Below are positions 46,364-58,532 of a stretch of DNA of 64,000 nucleotides, in pieces (within the stretch, counting starts at the first letter, position 1; every line of letters begins with the position of its first letter). The notes beneath the pieces are model-generated. The model did not search any database and was not told the origin of the DNA. It saw only the letters and a program-made list of their open reading frames with translations. Source of the stretch: Theobroma cacao (lineage: Eukaryota; Streptophyta; Magnoliopsida; Malvales; Malvaceae); NCBI RefSeq assembly GCF_000208745.1, contig NC_030850.1, positions 13,481,412 to 13,545,411 on the forward strand, given 5' to 3'. A program made the translations under genes and the position numbers.

Positions 46364-48218
46364 TACCAATGTCGCTGCTACTCATAAAAGCTCTAATACA
46401 TGGGAAAACATATTATCTCCTCTATTGCCTCCTGATAAGTTTTTTTTACAAGTAACCGCTAATTTAAGAGTTGTTGTTAGTGATGGCAAATCCATTCAAT
46501 TTTGGCAAGATGCTTGGCTTGCTAATATGGTTCTAAAGTTTGAATTTCCTATATTGTTCACATTGGTAGTGAACAAACAAGGGAAGGTATGTGAATATGG
46601 CAAATAGACTGATCAAAGGTGGCAATGGAGAATTGAGTTAAGAAGACAACTGTTTGGTCGAGAATTTGAACAATGGACAAGAATTTGGAGTTTTCTTCGA
46701 GATTTCACATTAGGAGAAGGCTTCAAAAATGGACTTGTATGGAAGGCTACTGCTAATAGTAAGTACTCATCTAAATCTTTTTATAAATTAGTCAAAAACC
46801 ATCATTTAGAAAATAGAGATTTGTGGAAGAAAATTTGGGTTAGGTTGGAAACGTGTGGTTGTGAAGAAGGAATTAGTTAAAAGGAATTTAATAAGCGAGG
46901 ATTAGGCAATGTGTGTGATATGTAAAAGGGATATTGAATCTGTCCAACATTTATTTTTCACATGTGAAGAGGTATGGAAAGTTTGAGGAATGTGGTGTTC
47001 CGAGTGGAACATATGTTGGGTGATGCATGAGAATCCTAGAAAAGTTTTTTTAGCATGGGATAAGGCGTGTAGCAATAATAAATCAAAGATGTGGGTCTTA
47101 GCCTTTTATGTAATTACTTGGTCTATATGGCTTTTCTGTAATGAAATTGTGTTTAATGGGAAGCAGTGGGAAATGGGGCAGTTATTTGATTTAATTAAAT
47201 TACGATTAGCTTTATGGGGTAAAGCTAGATGGCCAAAGATTAGTGGAAAAATGGAGGATATATTTAGGTGTCCTTCATTAGTTTCTTTGCCACAACAAGG
47301 GAGAGTACGAAGACAACATGTTGAACGGGTAGCTCCACAAGATGGGTGGATTAAATTTAACGTGAATGGAGAGGCTCAAGGTAATCTGGGACCAGTTGTA
47401 ATAGGAGGGATTATGAGAGATAAAGATGGATGTATTCCGTTAAAATTTTCGAGGGCTCTTGGAATAAGAGATTTGAGCATTGCGAAAATTCTAGCCATAA
47501 AGGAAGCTTTTCAAATTTTCGTGGGACTCATGGAAAACCATGTAAAGCTATGGCTGGAAAATGATTCGTTAAACGTGGTGAGCTAGATCAATAATCCTCA
47601 GGAAGCACCATGGAGATTCAGGCAGTATATTATGCAAATAGCAAAAATGCAAAAGGAAGTATTAAGCTGGAAAGTCACACACATTAACAGGGAGGGGAAT
47701 TGTGAGGCAGATATTTTAGCTAAGGAAAGTGTTTTAAGAGAGGTACAAGTGTATGAGATAAATTAAGGTGGGTGATGGGGTCTGATTTGACACTAGTTGT
47801 TTAATAGGAAGAGTTTTATCTTGCAAAGGAATCCTAGTTTGATTGGGATGTCGAGTGGGATAAAACTCTTGAAGCTGAATGGCACGGAAATAGGAAGGAG
47901 TTTAGTCCATGTGGAATTATTTCTCTAATAGTAATACTGGTGTTGGACATGTATGGATTGGGCAATGAATTAATCTGTACAGGTGGTGCTATTTAATTTA
48001 TATGGTGTTTACCTGGACATCTATAATTTATAAAGTTGCAGACAGCGGCTTTATAATTGGTTTATAATTCGGACATCCCACATCCGGATTAAATGAGCTT
48101 AGGGGTTATCATAGGTAGTTTCTATTTATCTATTGTGTAATTAATGTACTTATAAAGACCAAGGTTATTTATAATCTTGACATTCAGCAATAAAAAATTG
48201 TGCACTTATAAAAAAAAA
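46364..48218 (+). mobile_element. 5'-truncated LINE (L1-type)
   Basis: An 11-bp target duplication GCTTATAAGTT flanks the element (46353-46363 and 48219-48229), and an A-run (about 48210-48218) closes its 3' end. The coding remains are the C-terminal part of a plant L1 ORF2. Only the last 1.86 kb is present, as expected for incomplete target-primed reverse transcription. Confidence 0.92.
46400..47764 (+). pseudogene. LINE ORF2 remnant: zinc-binding region and RNase H
   Basis: After the reverse transcriptase part (lost by truncation), the sequence keeps the post-RT region (VSDGKSIQFWQDAWL at 46465-46510, DLWKKIWVRLE). After several stops comes an open frame 46990-47586 with WVLAFYVITWSIWLFCNEIV and the plant RNase H domain beginning GWIKFNVNGEAQGNLGPVVI; its first catalytic Asp is replaced by Asn in FNVNGEA. 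Beyond a stop at 47584 the frame resumes with HINREGNCEADILAKES, the RNase H end. The canonical motif is F-N-x-D-G. Not functional. Confidence 0.88.
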
Positions 48219-48229
48219 GCTTATAAGTT

Positions 48230-51009
48230 ATAAGCAAAAGGTACAACTCAATAACTTTTAAGTATATATTCTCTCTTTTTCTTTTAATAATTTATCCTTT
48301 TATTTTTTGTCATTTATGATTATCGATTTACCATGACCAACATCCATATATATTATTATAATAGTTTGACACATATGAGAATTAATTTAAATATATATCA
48401 ATGTACGCATGACATAATAAGTAAAGTGGCACGAATTAATGAGTGCATCAGGCACTTTATAACCACTAAAATAGTGCATTTGAGTAATAGTGAGTGCAAA
48501 ATCATGGGAAATTAAGATAATACCGTTTGGTTTAGATAATTTTTATTGGGAGTAATTATTAACCAATGAATTAATCGTCTCTCATTTTAATCGAATTGAA
48601 ATTATTAACCAATCAGGCAGCGTCTATTTCGGAAAGATACAAGGAAACAGAGGAGGAAAGAGGATAGAATGGACAAAGCAGTCCTTTTTTTTCTTGGGCA
48701 AGGAAAATGATGCGAAATCACATTGAAATGAGACTGCTGTAGGAGGGAAACAACAGGGCATTGCCGAGGAAATGTGGGCTAAATTGGAGGTCCTCATTTT
48801 TAATAGTAAAATGTGAAAAGCTTAAAAGTCGAATTTGTAATATTATATGTGCGACGAGTGACGGGGATTCAAGTGCATTAGCAAGTCATAGTTGGGTTTG
48901 GAGATGTATAAATAATATTGATGAGCCGCATTCCGTTTCTAACACGGTAATGTCAATATCTTCTGTCAACATGTATAATAATATTAATAACGTATGCTTT
49001 TAATCTTCATCCCACTTCTCCACCAAATCTGCCAACTTTTGTTTTTTTCTTAATATATATATATATATATATTTATAATCATCATTATCATTATCGGGAC
49101 TTGACATCATTCATTTTAAAAAATTTTATTTAGTTATATTAGTTAAGTTCAGGTTTTATATAATTAATAATAGTAATGAATTCGTAAATTTTTTTACAAT
49201 TTTGTAGATAGTGAAATCAAAAATTACAAGTCAAAGTAGATTTATTAAAAAGTAATTTATATACTAATAGTTAAATATTAAAAGATTAAAAAAAATTCTT
49301 TCTATAATTTAAAATTTTATTAAAAAAATTAAAACTTAAATAACCCTTTTTATCATTTTCTAAAAATTCAAGTCCTATTTTTGAGATATGTTTTCCCTTC
49401 TTAATCCTTGACTGCATTTTTCACTCTCTTAAAACAACTCATCTACACTTCAATAATAAGTAATTTTTAATTCAAATTAAGTTTTTAAATATTTTATGTC
49501 TAAATATTTTTTTGATTAATTTGATAGTTTGGGACCCAAATAGAATATAGTCAATAAAAAATAGTTTTGCATGTCAAATAATATATTGAAATTATGAATC
49601 TTTCTATTTTTTTATTTATTTTGTAAATATATTGTTTGATTATTTAATTTTTGTATTTAACTTTTTGTTTTTTGTGGATTCTTATTTTTAGTTTTGATCA
49701 ATGAATAGAAATTTGTCAAATGTTTTTTCTTTTGAAAGAAAAAGTTTAAACAAAGGAAAACAAGACACCCAAAATTGTCAAATTATTAGTTGTTGAATAT
49801 GATAATTTACTATGCAAGATCATATTTTAATTAATTTTAATATTTTAGTTTATACTGATAAAAAATAAGTATTAATTTTTAACAAATTTTTAGATAAATA
49901 AGTAAAGAAAAGTTATTTTAAAATACAAAAAATTATCTCATAAGATTCAGGTCTTGAGCAACAACATAATTCTACTAATGATAGTACTAAATAATCTTTT
50001 AAGTAAAGTCATGTTAAATATGATTTAAGTATCCTTTCAGTAAATTTTAAATAAATTTTTTTTAATTTTTATAATTTTAATTATAACATCACTCAAAAAA
50101 AATTTAGATCCATCTCTAATCATTTAGATTCATTTGTAATTATAGGCAAGAACGAATTGATAATTAATGAGGTATTAAATGTATAAAGGGCGGGGACCCA
50201 TTACACCGCGTGTCAATGACTCAATGCCCATTTTCATGTGGTGGAGCACGAAATTACATGGTCTTGCGATTTGCACTGCTCCTTCATTTCTTTTAATTTT
50301 AAAGTCTTGGGCTATTTAGCAGAAACCTAGAAAATTCATATAACAGAAATACTATTGGCAGGTAAACCCTAATACCTAATTGCTAACACTCCATGGTCTT
50401 CAAACTCTCCTTTTTCCTTGTTCAAAAGAGACAAATTCCATCTCAACATCCTAGCAAAGAAACGAAAATGATCCTATCTCCAATTTGACCAAAGAAAAAA
50501 TGGATCCAAACAAAAGAGTCCTACGTCCATTTCATCTAATTCCAACTCATCTGATTTTGAAACGAAATTTTTTTGTATAAAATATGAGCTTTTTAATTGA
50601 AAATTTAAAATTAATTCTTTGAATTGAAAGGATACATGCATTTGATTCTATTTGATAAACTGAAAAATTATGGAAATTTTTTAAGTGATTTAATTTGTAT
50701 TTAATGAACCATACGTTGCTATTGAAGGTTATGCAACGAGCTCCTTTTGCACATGGGGAGAACTTACTTTCCTTTAAAGAATGAAATCCCTTTTTTTAAA
50801 AAAAAAAAGGTTATGTAATGAATAAAATTTTATTTTTTAAGTTTTTTTTCCTTTGACGAAAGAATATATGATATTTGTAGAGGAATTTATGTTTGATGCA
50901 TTGACAATTTTATAGAAGCTATACATTATCAACTCATCAAAATGTGCCACCTCATTAGTGAAGCTATACAATATTATTAGCTCACCAAATATTGCCCCTG
51001 GGAACAAAA
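48230..51009. other. AT-rich intergenic DNA
   Basis: No gene recognised. Contains a TA microsatellite around 49050-49072 and long A/T tracts. A short GC-richer segment at 50185-50300 and CCAT/ACC-rich text to 50550 do not form a recognisable exon. Confidence 0.55.
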
Positions 51010-52480
51010 ACTTGTTAGTTAAAATTCTACTACGCAAATATGTGTATTGAATAAATAGTCTATAAACAAGTAGAGTATCGATCTCATAGAGAATTGATTT
51101 AAAATTTTACTAAGTACTAAAATTATAACAATTTAATCTTATCCAAATAATCAAAATTAATTAATTAAATAAAACTAATTAACCAAAATTTAAACTAAAG
51201 ACAAAAATCAAAGTAATAATAACTTGAGTAAAAATCAAATCAAACAAGCTTAGAATTACAATATCCCTTACATTTTATCTAAATCTTAACTTTTTTCTTC
51301 AACTTATTTCAATGAATTGAATTGCTAACTTAGAATCTTCAATTATTTAACAGGGTTTCCTGACTCATTTTATAAAAATATCTATTTTAACCAAAACACT
51401 ATATCCTTATGTGAATTGAAATTAAAACATACTCTACTCTAGCTACATATGACATTTAGGTATATCCCTATCTTATCGGCAAATCAATTAATATGATCAT
51501 ATGCCATCTTAATTTTAATCTACACTAAACTCTTTTTCTCAAGTTTGTTTAGATTCCTAAATCAATTTCATTGGTAATTAAGTAATTAAATGCATTAAGA
51601 ACAAATTTGAATAAACAATTCAAATCCTATTAAAAATAAGCAAGAAAAAGATTAAAAATTTAGATTACATATGAGTTCAACTGCAATTCTAGAAAAATAA
51701 ATTTAACTTATAATATCTAATGACAACTTCATCCAAAGAAAATTAGCCATTAATCCAAGTCTAAAAAAATAAGAAAAACACAAAAGTAAAGAGAGAAAAC
51801 TAATAGTTGGAGCTTTGTGATCTTGATTCACCCCCCAGTTCTTTTATTTTCTTGCTTTGTTATTGGCTCCAAATCTCCAAAATAGTTGCTTTGTTGCCTC
51901 TTTATTTAAATTTGTGAAAAAGTCCCTTAAATAGGCTCTAAATAACCTAATTTTCAAAATCCTGTCAAATTTTTATTTTTGAAAAATCACCCAATGCTGC
52001 GGCGTTGAGCTCTCGAGAAAATGTGTTGTGTGCTTCCTTTCACCAGCACTACAGCCTTGTTCTCCCAGCACTGCAGCAATCTATCAAATTCGAACTTGAT
52101 TTTCACCCTGATATGTTCTTAACTGAGCAAAGTGCTAACATGAAAGTTTTAGCACTGTCTCTTAACTTACCAATGGCTCAAGAATCACATCAATTAGACT
52201 TCTGTATTGAAAGATATGCTCTAAATACTGCATTATGTTTAATCTATGTATACTATTGCAGTGCTCTGACTTAGACAAATATATTAACCATGATCCGATC
52301 AGAACTAGAAAAATTGGTAAGGATAAAAGGCATAGCCCTTCCTCTTAGAATTCTAGTGGTCTAAGAATCACTTCATTTAGAGTTTTGTAGTGCAAGTTAT
52401 TGTCAAAACACTGACGTATATGCAGGCATACTTCTAGGTCTTTTAACATCTTACTTTTCAAAATTAAACTCAATTCTCTT
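51010..52480. repeat. Possible dispersed non-coding repeat
   Basis: The start (TCTACTACGCAAATATGTGT, then AGTAGAGTATCGATCTCATA) resembles text seen often as dispersed repeats in dicot genomes. The block also has a GC-richer island with CCAGCACTACAGC and CCAGCACTGCAGC at 52040-52080. No LTR pair, inverted end or coding motif could be shown; the assignment rests on general resemblance. Confidence 0.35.
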
Positions 52481-55400
52481 AATTCCTACAAAAACATAAA
52501 AACTAATAAATAATGGCCAAATTAAAATAAATAAAATTAAAATTAAAATAAATTAATAAAAACAAACTAATTATAAAAATAACTAAATTATAATTAAAAA
52601 TTAAGGACTTAGCTAATATTTAATAACAAAGTTGGACTAAAATAATTCTATAAAATAAAATTATCACCACCTCATTAATGAGGTAAAATAAAACATTTCT
52701 AAAGACTTAAACTTAAATATTAAAAAGTTGTTAATAATTAATTAAATAAAAAAATCTCTTTTTTCTCTCTCTAACTCTCTCATGTAAATGTAAAAGATAA
52801 GAATATTGAACATTTAAAAAGAAATAAATAATATTAATTATTTAACATATTCTTAAATTTAAATCAAATTCATTAATTAAAGCACACGTGATACTTATTT
52901 ATATCATCCACATATAGAAAGTTAGATTATCCAAATAAGATAAACACTTTCAGGTTTAAAGAGGCAAAAATAAAAATTTTAAAATTTAAAAGGACAAAAT
53001 TATAAAAAAAATTTAAAAAATAAGAGTAAAACTATAAAATTTTAAAACAAAACAAAGATAAAAAATTATAAATTTTTAAAACTTTGGGAGGTGGGCGGGC
53101 CCCGCTAAACCCCTTCCCTCCGCCTTTGAGGACAGATGTCTTTATTGTCAAAAATTTTACCATTGATATATTTATATCAAGTTAACGGTGTTATGGTAAA
53201 AAAAATTATTGAAGAAGAAAAAATATTTGAAGATGACTCGTGGTTTAAAATATTTTTCATAGGTTTCAATCCAAATAATAGAAAATATTGTCAATAATTT
53301 ATCTAAGTAATAAAAATATTAAATTTTTTGATAAAATATTTTTCAAAAAAAAATTTCCTCTAACAAATTATTATCAAACAAAACCTAAGAATAATTTTAA
53401 AACACTCAGCTAATAAAACGCGCAATGAATCAAGAATTGACTTACAATAATAAACACACGTGCACCGTGGGTCTGGTCCAAAAACCAGTACTTTATTTTT
53501 TCGGTCTAGTTCTCTATGAATGAGAAAAAAAAAAAAAAAAAAAGGTATATTCATGCTAGAAGGGCTTGGGCCTTTAGGCAACCGGTAAGAGTCCATTTTT
53601 GAATTTTCAGAGGCTCAAAACCCCATTCCATGTTTGTTTCAGATGAGGAGGGAAGGAACAACCTCATCATATCATAAACTTACTTGAGTTTAGGCACTCG
53701 GGCAACTGACAAATAGTTTAATAATCTTTTATGCCGTCAATCAATGCATTTTAATCCATTAAAAAAGAAGCGTGAATGCATTTTTTATATTATTAGATTT
53801 TATTTTTAAAAGATAAAATTTTAAAATTAAAGAATGAGATTTAAAACTCGACACATGTTTTATTAAATAATATTTAAAAAAATAATATAATAACTGAATA
53901 AACATATTTAATTCTCTAACTTTACTTGTAAAGTTTAGAAGGTTCACCTAATATATAAGATAATAATCATTAATATTCATACAAGTTTAACATGTCTTAT
54001 GTGTGGTGATTAATTTGAGAAGAAATTGTGAGAAATAATCTTTCTCATAAGCCTAATTTAAAAATATTATTTATTATAATTTTAACTAATTTTAGTCAAT
54101 TTTTAGCATGATTTGTCAACAATGTCTTTTAAATAATTTCAGACAAATTAAAATAGTTTCAATTTTCTCTATCCCGCCATTGAGATAAAAATTTTAAAAT
54201 TAAATCTCGATTTCTCTCTCTTACCAAATACTATCTATCTAGCCATCTAACTCTTTCTAGCTATCCCAAAGAGCATAAATGACATCAAGGTATATATTTT
54301 AGGTTCTTGGGTTTATTAATTTATATTCATAAAACCCCAAAGTTGAGTTAAAATTTATTAGACATATCTATAAATTAAAACACTACATCTACCTACATTA
54401 AAAGTTGTCCCTAAATAGGGTTATTGGTTGATACATATATAGTCTAATTGTTTGACATATAGGGTCTTGATTTGGGTTGAATTGCTCATAGGACATGTGT
54501 GGTGTTTTGTTTTTTTGTTGAGGGTGTTTGTTTGATTTTTTTTATTGATGAGATTTTGGGTACTTGAGAAGATATTGAAGATGATTTTGTCTATTTATGT
54601 TTACTTTAAAATATTACTTAATAATATAGATTTTTAAATAATATATATATTTTTTCATATTAATTTATTAATTAAAAAACATATTCTTCAACATATTGCT
54701 TAATAATATGGATTTTGTCCGTTTATGTTGTTCTTTGTTTACTTTTTCTTCAAGTCATAGAATTTGGTTGTTGGGTTTCTTTCTTTTATTTTTATTTTGG
54801 GTCTCTTTTGTTTTTTTAATGTTTTTGGATTTAGGGATTTTAGGTTGCATGTAATTGATTTTAGCTTTTATTCCTCATTGTTGTTTTTTTATTTGTTCCT
54901 CATTGATGATTGTATGTTATTTGTTTTATTTTGTTTAATTATCATTATTAATTTTAAAGGTATTTTATTTATTTTAATGTTCAGGGTATCTTAAATGGAG
55001 ACTATGGGGAGCATGATATGTTAAAAAGGAAAAAAAATGAAAAAAGAAAAGGAAAAGTTGAAACATAATAACTGGGTATCTTTTTTGTGAGTTTTGAAAT
55101 TGAATTCTTTATTTAGTTTTTCTCTCTTTTTAATTTTTTGTTATTCTTCCTTAAATTTTTTTATTTCTTTACTAATAATATTTATAATTTTGTCTTTTTT
55201 GAGAAAAATTATCATACAAGTAATATTAACTACCCATTGTTGTTATTTTTAATACATGAATTTTCTATTTTTTAAGTTGATTTGATTTTTGGATTAATTT
55301 CTTGGAATGCGAGTGATTAGTATTGCTTTATTTTATTATGCAATCTTGGTTTTTACAAGTTTAAAATAACTTCTAATTATAATTGTTTCAAATGTATTTT

Positions 55401-56223
55401 ATATATTTTTCTTATTTGATTTATTAATTTCATGATTTCTGTTGATTCAAGTTTTCATTATTTGGGTTCTTTATTATTTTTATTCACATAATGTTGTTAC
55501 TTCCATATATAAATCAGAAGTCTTTCATTTAAGTTTTTAAATTCTTTATTTGGTTTTTACCTTATATGATTAGGTGTATGGTTATACTTTTCTATTATAG
55601 ATAATAATCTATGTGCACTTTTACTCAAAGTGTGTCAATTATTGACTTTTTTTACCTGTTACTCATCTTATTTAATAATAAGCTTATTTTTAATTATCTT
55701 TTGAGTAAGAATATGTCCTTTACTAGAAATATATTCCTTAATTTACATGTTTGTGATTATTATTTTGCTATACGTTTATTTTTCAACTCATTTGATAATT
55801 TTTTTTTGTAATTACATTATGAATATTCCTAAATGTCATAAATAAGTGTATTTTTACAAAATATAATATTAGTCAACCATTCACTTTATAATTGTATATT
55901 ATTGAAATCATATTGGTAGAATATCATCAAGTGTAGATTTAGTGAGGTCTGAAATTAGTTTAGCTTTTTTTTATTATTCTTTTTATTAATGTTTAATTTC
56001 TTTACTAATTAAATTTACAATGTTATCATTTTTTTTAGAAAAAAATTGTCATATAAGTAAATATGAACTACCTATGGTTTTTCTTATGCATGAATTTTTT
56101 TATTTTTAAATTGATGTGATTTTTAGATTAGTTTTCCAGAATGTAATTGATTAGTATTGTTTTAATTTTACAAGGTTTCTTTGAGTTTCTCTTTCTAGAA
56201 TTGTTTGTCCATTTCTTCTATAA

Positions 56224-56496
56224 TTTTTCTCTTCATTTCTTCTTCTGTTTTTTTTTTTATTTTCTCAACTTATTTATTTTTTGAATCAAATGTCTAATTT
56301 TTACTATATTTGTTATTTTTGTTTTCATTTTAAACTTTTTTGCATGTAANTTTTCTCTTCATTTCTTCTTCATTTTCTCTGTTTTTCTTCTTCTGTTTTT
56401 TTTTTATTTTCTCAACTTATTTATTTTTTGAATCAAATGTCTAATTTTTACTATATTTGTTATTTTTGTTTTCATTTTAAACTTTTTTGCATGTAA
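56224..56496. repeat. Near-exact duplication on both sides of an N
   Basis: 56224-56349 and 56351-56496 share the TTTTCTCTTCATTTCTTCTT start and an essentially identical long tract from TTTTTTATTTTCTCAACTTA to TTTTTGCATGTAA. The single N at 56350 sits exactly at the joint, which suggests an assembly scaffold joint with overlapping ends left unmerged. Confidence 0.85.
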
Positions 56497-57152
56497 CTAA
56501 TTTATATATATGTATATATATATATTTAATTCTTCAACTTACTTTGTTTTTAAAAGAAAAAATAACATCATTTGTAAATTTTGATCTATGTTTTCAATAC
56601 GATAATAGTCTCCAAGTTGATAGATAATCATCAAAATATCTATTAATTTTTTAATATTTATCTTTACAAATTACAATGTAATTTTATATTTATAAATGAT
56701 ACATTGGTTCACCATTTGTTTTTAGACAATCATCTTTATTATTAATGTAAATTAATTTTATATTTTATTCACACCTCAAATAATTGTATCTTGAATGCAT
56801 AGCATAGATTATACTCTAGCACACCTAAAATTTAACCTATTTTTGTTTGAAACTATAATCCTGTATATATTTTTTATGTATTTCTTTTTTTTTTCTGACC
56901 TTTTAAATGAAATCGAAGTGTAAAGTTGGGCAATGTCGGTTAAACTAATCACATGCATGTATTGGTATAATTGGTGGATATTTTGAGTAGGTTTTGATAA
57001 GTTTGTAGTGTGGTCCTCCGTACATTGGAAAGTCAACGATGGAGAGCTGGCCACGATGCACCACTTTCCATTTTATTTCCTTTTTTTCGGCAATAATGTT
57101 GTATTCTCATACTTTTTTTTTGTCATTATTCATGACCCACGAATAGTACAGA

Positions 57153-57193
57153 AATAATAATAATAATAATTATTATTATTATTATTATTATTA
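57153..57193. repeat. (AAT)n(ATT)n palindromic microsatellite
   Basis: Six AAT units run directly into about seven ATT units, giving a self-complementary simple repeat. Confidence 0.92.
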
Positions 57194-57480
57194 AGCAGCC
57201 ACTTTAGTATTTTATTCTGTTTTACTTAGAAGCCTATATATGAAAGATTTATATATGTACATGCATAATACATCATTCTCATCAAAATTTGCAGAAAAAA
57301 TAATGTATAACCAAATGTCAATAGTTTGTGGGTAACATATTCTATAATTGTTTCTTCAAGCTAAAGAACTGCAATAGCTTAATAAGTACCCACCAAAGCC
57401 TGAAGCACATCCACAAAAATTAAAATTAATGCCGCCATGTGAATCACAGCTGCTCTGTTTTTATATCTTAAGTCATTTTC

Positions 57481-58532
57481 AAACCAGAGTCGTATTGTTT
57501 CCAAACATTTAACCCTTCCCTAAACCCCATTTCCAAACACTAATAGTACGCAGCCCTTGATTATGGAAAACTAAAAAACAACTTAATACAAGTGCAAGAC
57601 CAACAGGAACCGAGCAACTGAATGGTGGTGGTTGAAGTTGAAGTCGTTAGGTACTATGCTCTGTTTTTTGTCTTTAAACACACAAAGCCTCAGACACCAG
57701 AAAAAGAAAACTAAAAGAAAAATCAAAGCCAGCGTTCTTAACAAGTCCAAAACGCTTGCCTTTCAACACCTTGAATTTGGAAAACAAAGGAAAGACACGT
57801 CAACACTCTACTTCTCTCGCTCAACGGGCAATGTTGCTTGTTTCTCCTTCTTTTGTTTTCTACGCAGTGTCTCCTCTCCTTTCTTTTTCCGCCATAACAT
57901 TTTAAGAAACTTTACTTCTTTCTTCAGAAAACCCAATAAATATCATTGCTTCGTAGTCAATAATTCAAGGTCTCTACATCTTCTTCTTCACTGGTGGGTG
58001 TTTCCTTGAAAACCCAAAGACAGATTGTATTGTTCTTTGCTGTTTATTTGTTGTTTAAATCTAATACTGTGTTTCGGATTTTGTTGGCTTAATTGTTTCT
58101 ACCAAAATTGATTCACATAATAAAGTTCTTTTTTTTTTTTGGTTTACGGGTCAACTATTTTCGCCACCTGCAAGTTTGCATTCATTGATAATCTTTGTTA
58201 CCTTGTTTTTGATTTCTAATTCAAATATGTCTTGGTGTTTTGTTGGATCAATTATTTCTATATTGATTAATATTATAGTTTCAGGTGTCTTTATTCTTAT
58301 TTGTCATTAGGCTTTGTATTTGGCTGTAAAAGCTCATTCAAAAAAAAAAAAAAAGGTTCTCATACAGTACAGCTGGAATTGATTGTGTGCCTACTAAGTT
58401 ATTTGTTGTGTTTAGCTTAAAAGCTGTACTTGGTCAATTATTTAAAAGTGCTTCAGTTGATTATCCTTCTTGCTAGTTTCCTACTTCTCATTTTTTGAAT
58501 TACTATCAAATCTATAGGTGTCTGCTGCTTAC
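57481..58532 (+). promoter_or_regulatory. Probable promoter, 5' UTR and leader intron of the ABC1K3-type gene
   Basis: The GC content and CT-rich text rise from about 57540. A leader exon ending near 58000 (CTTCTTCTTCACTG followed by GTGGGT) and a TCTATAG acceptor at 58511-58517 would place a 5' UTR intron of about 500 bp before the start codon at 58533. A 125-codon open frame at 57632-58009 is taken as UTR because it lacks family features. The exact transcription start is unknown. Confidence 0.45.

Larger units (their letters stand above)
52481..57480. other. Long AT-rich intergenic DNA
   Basis: About 5 kb with no recognisable gene, mostly A/T homopolymer-rich, T-rich on the plus strand from 54400 to 56500. 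Includes a poly(A) run of about 18 at 53525-53542, a duplicated block around an N at 56350, and an AAT/ATT repeat at 57153-57193. Open frames in this region are low-complexity Phe/Leu/Ile reads of T-rich DNA. Confidence 0.55.

Noticed and set aside
47990..48100. Possible tRNA-like or small RNA gene near the LINE 3' end
   Set aside because: No cloverleaf with conserved T-loop could be found. The text belongs to the LINE 3' UTR.
54764..54994. Phe/Leu-rich open frame resembling a membrane protein
   Set aside because: It is a translation of T-rich DNA. Similar frames occur all along 54400-56500 with no motif or start context.
57632..58009. Open frame of 125 codons upstream of ABC1K3
   Set aside because: Lys/Phe/Ser-rich with no motif; it fits a 5' UTR region better than a gene.
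58518..58532. Alternative start of the ABC1K3 protein at the upstream GTG
   Set aside because: GTG follows directly after the splice acceptor. The ATG at 58533 is the normal plant start, and the five extra residues are not supported.
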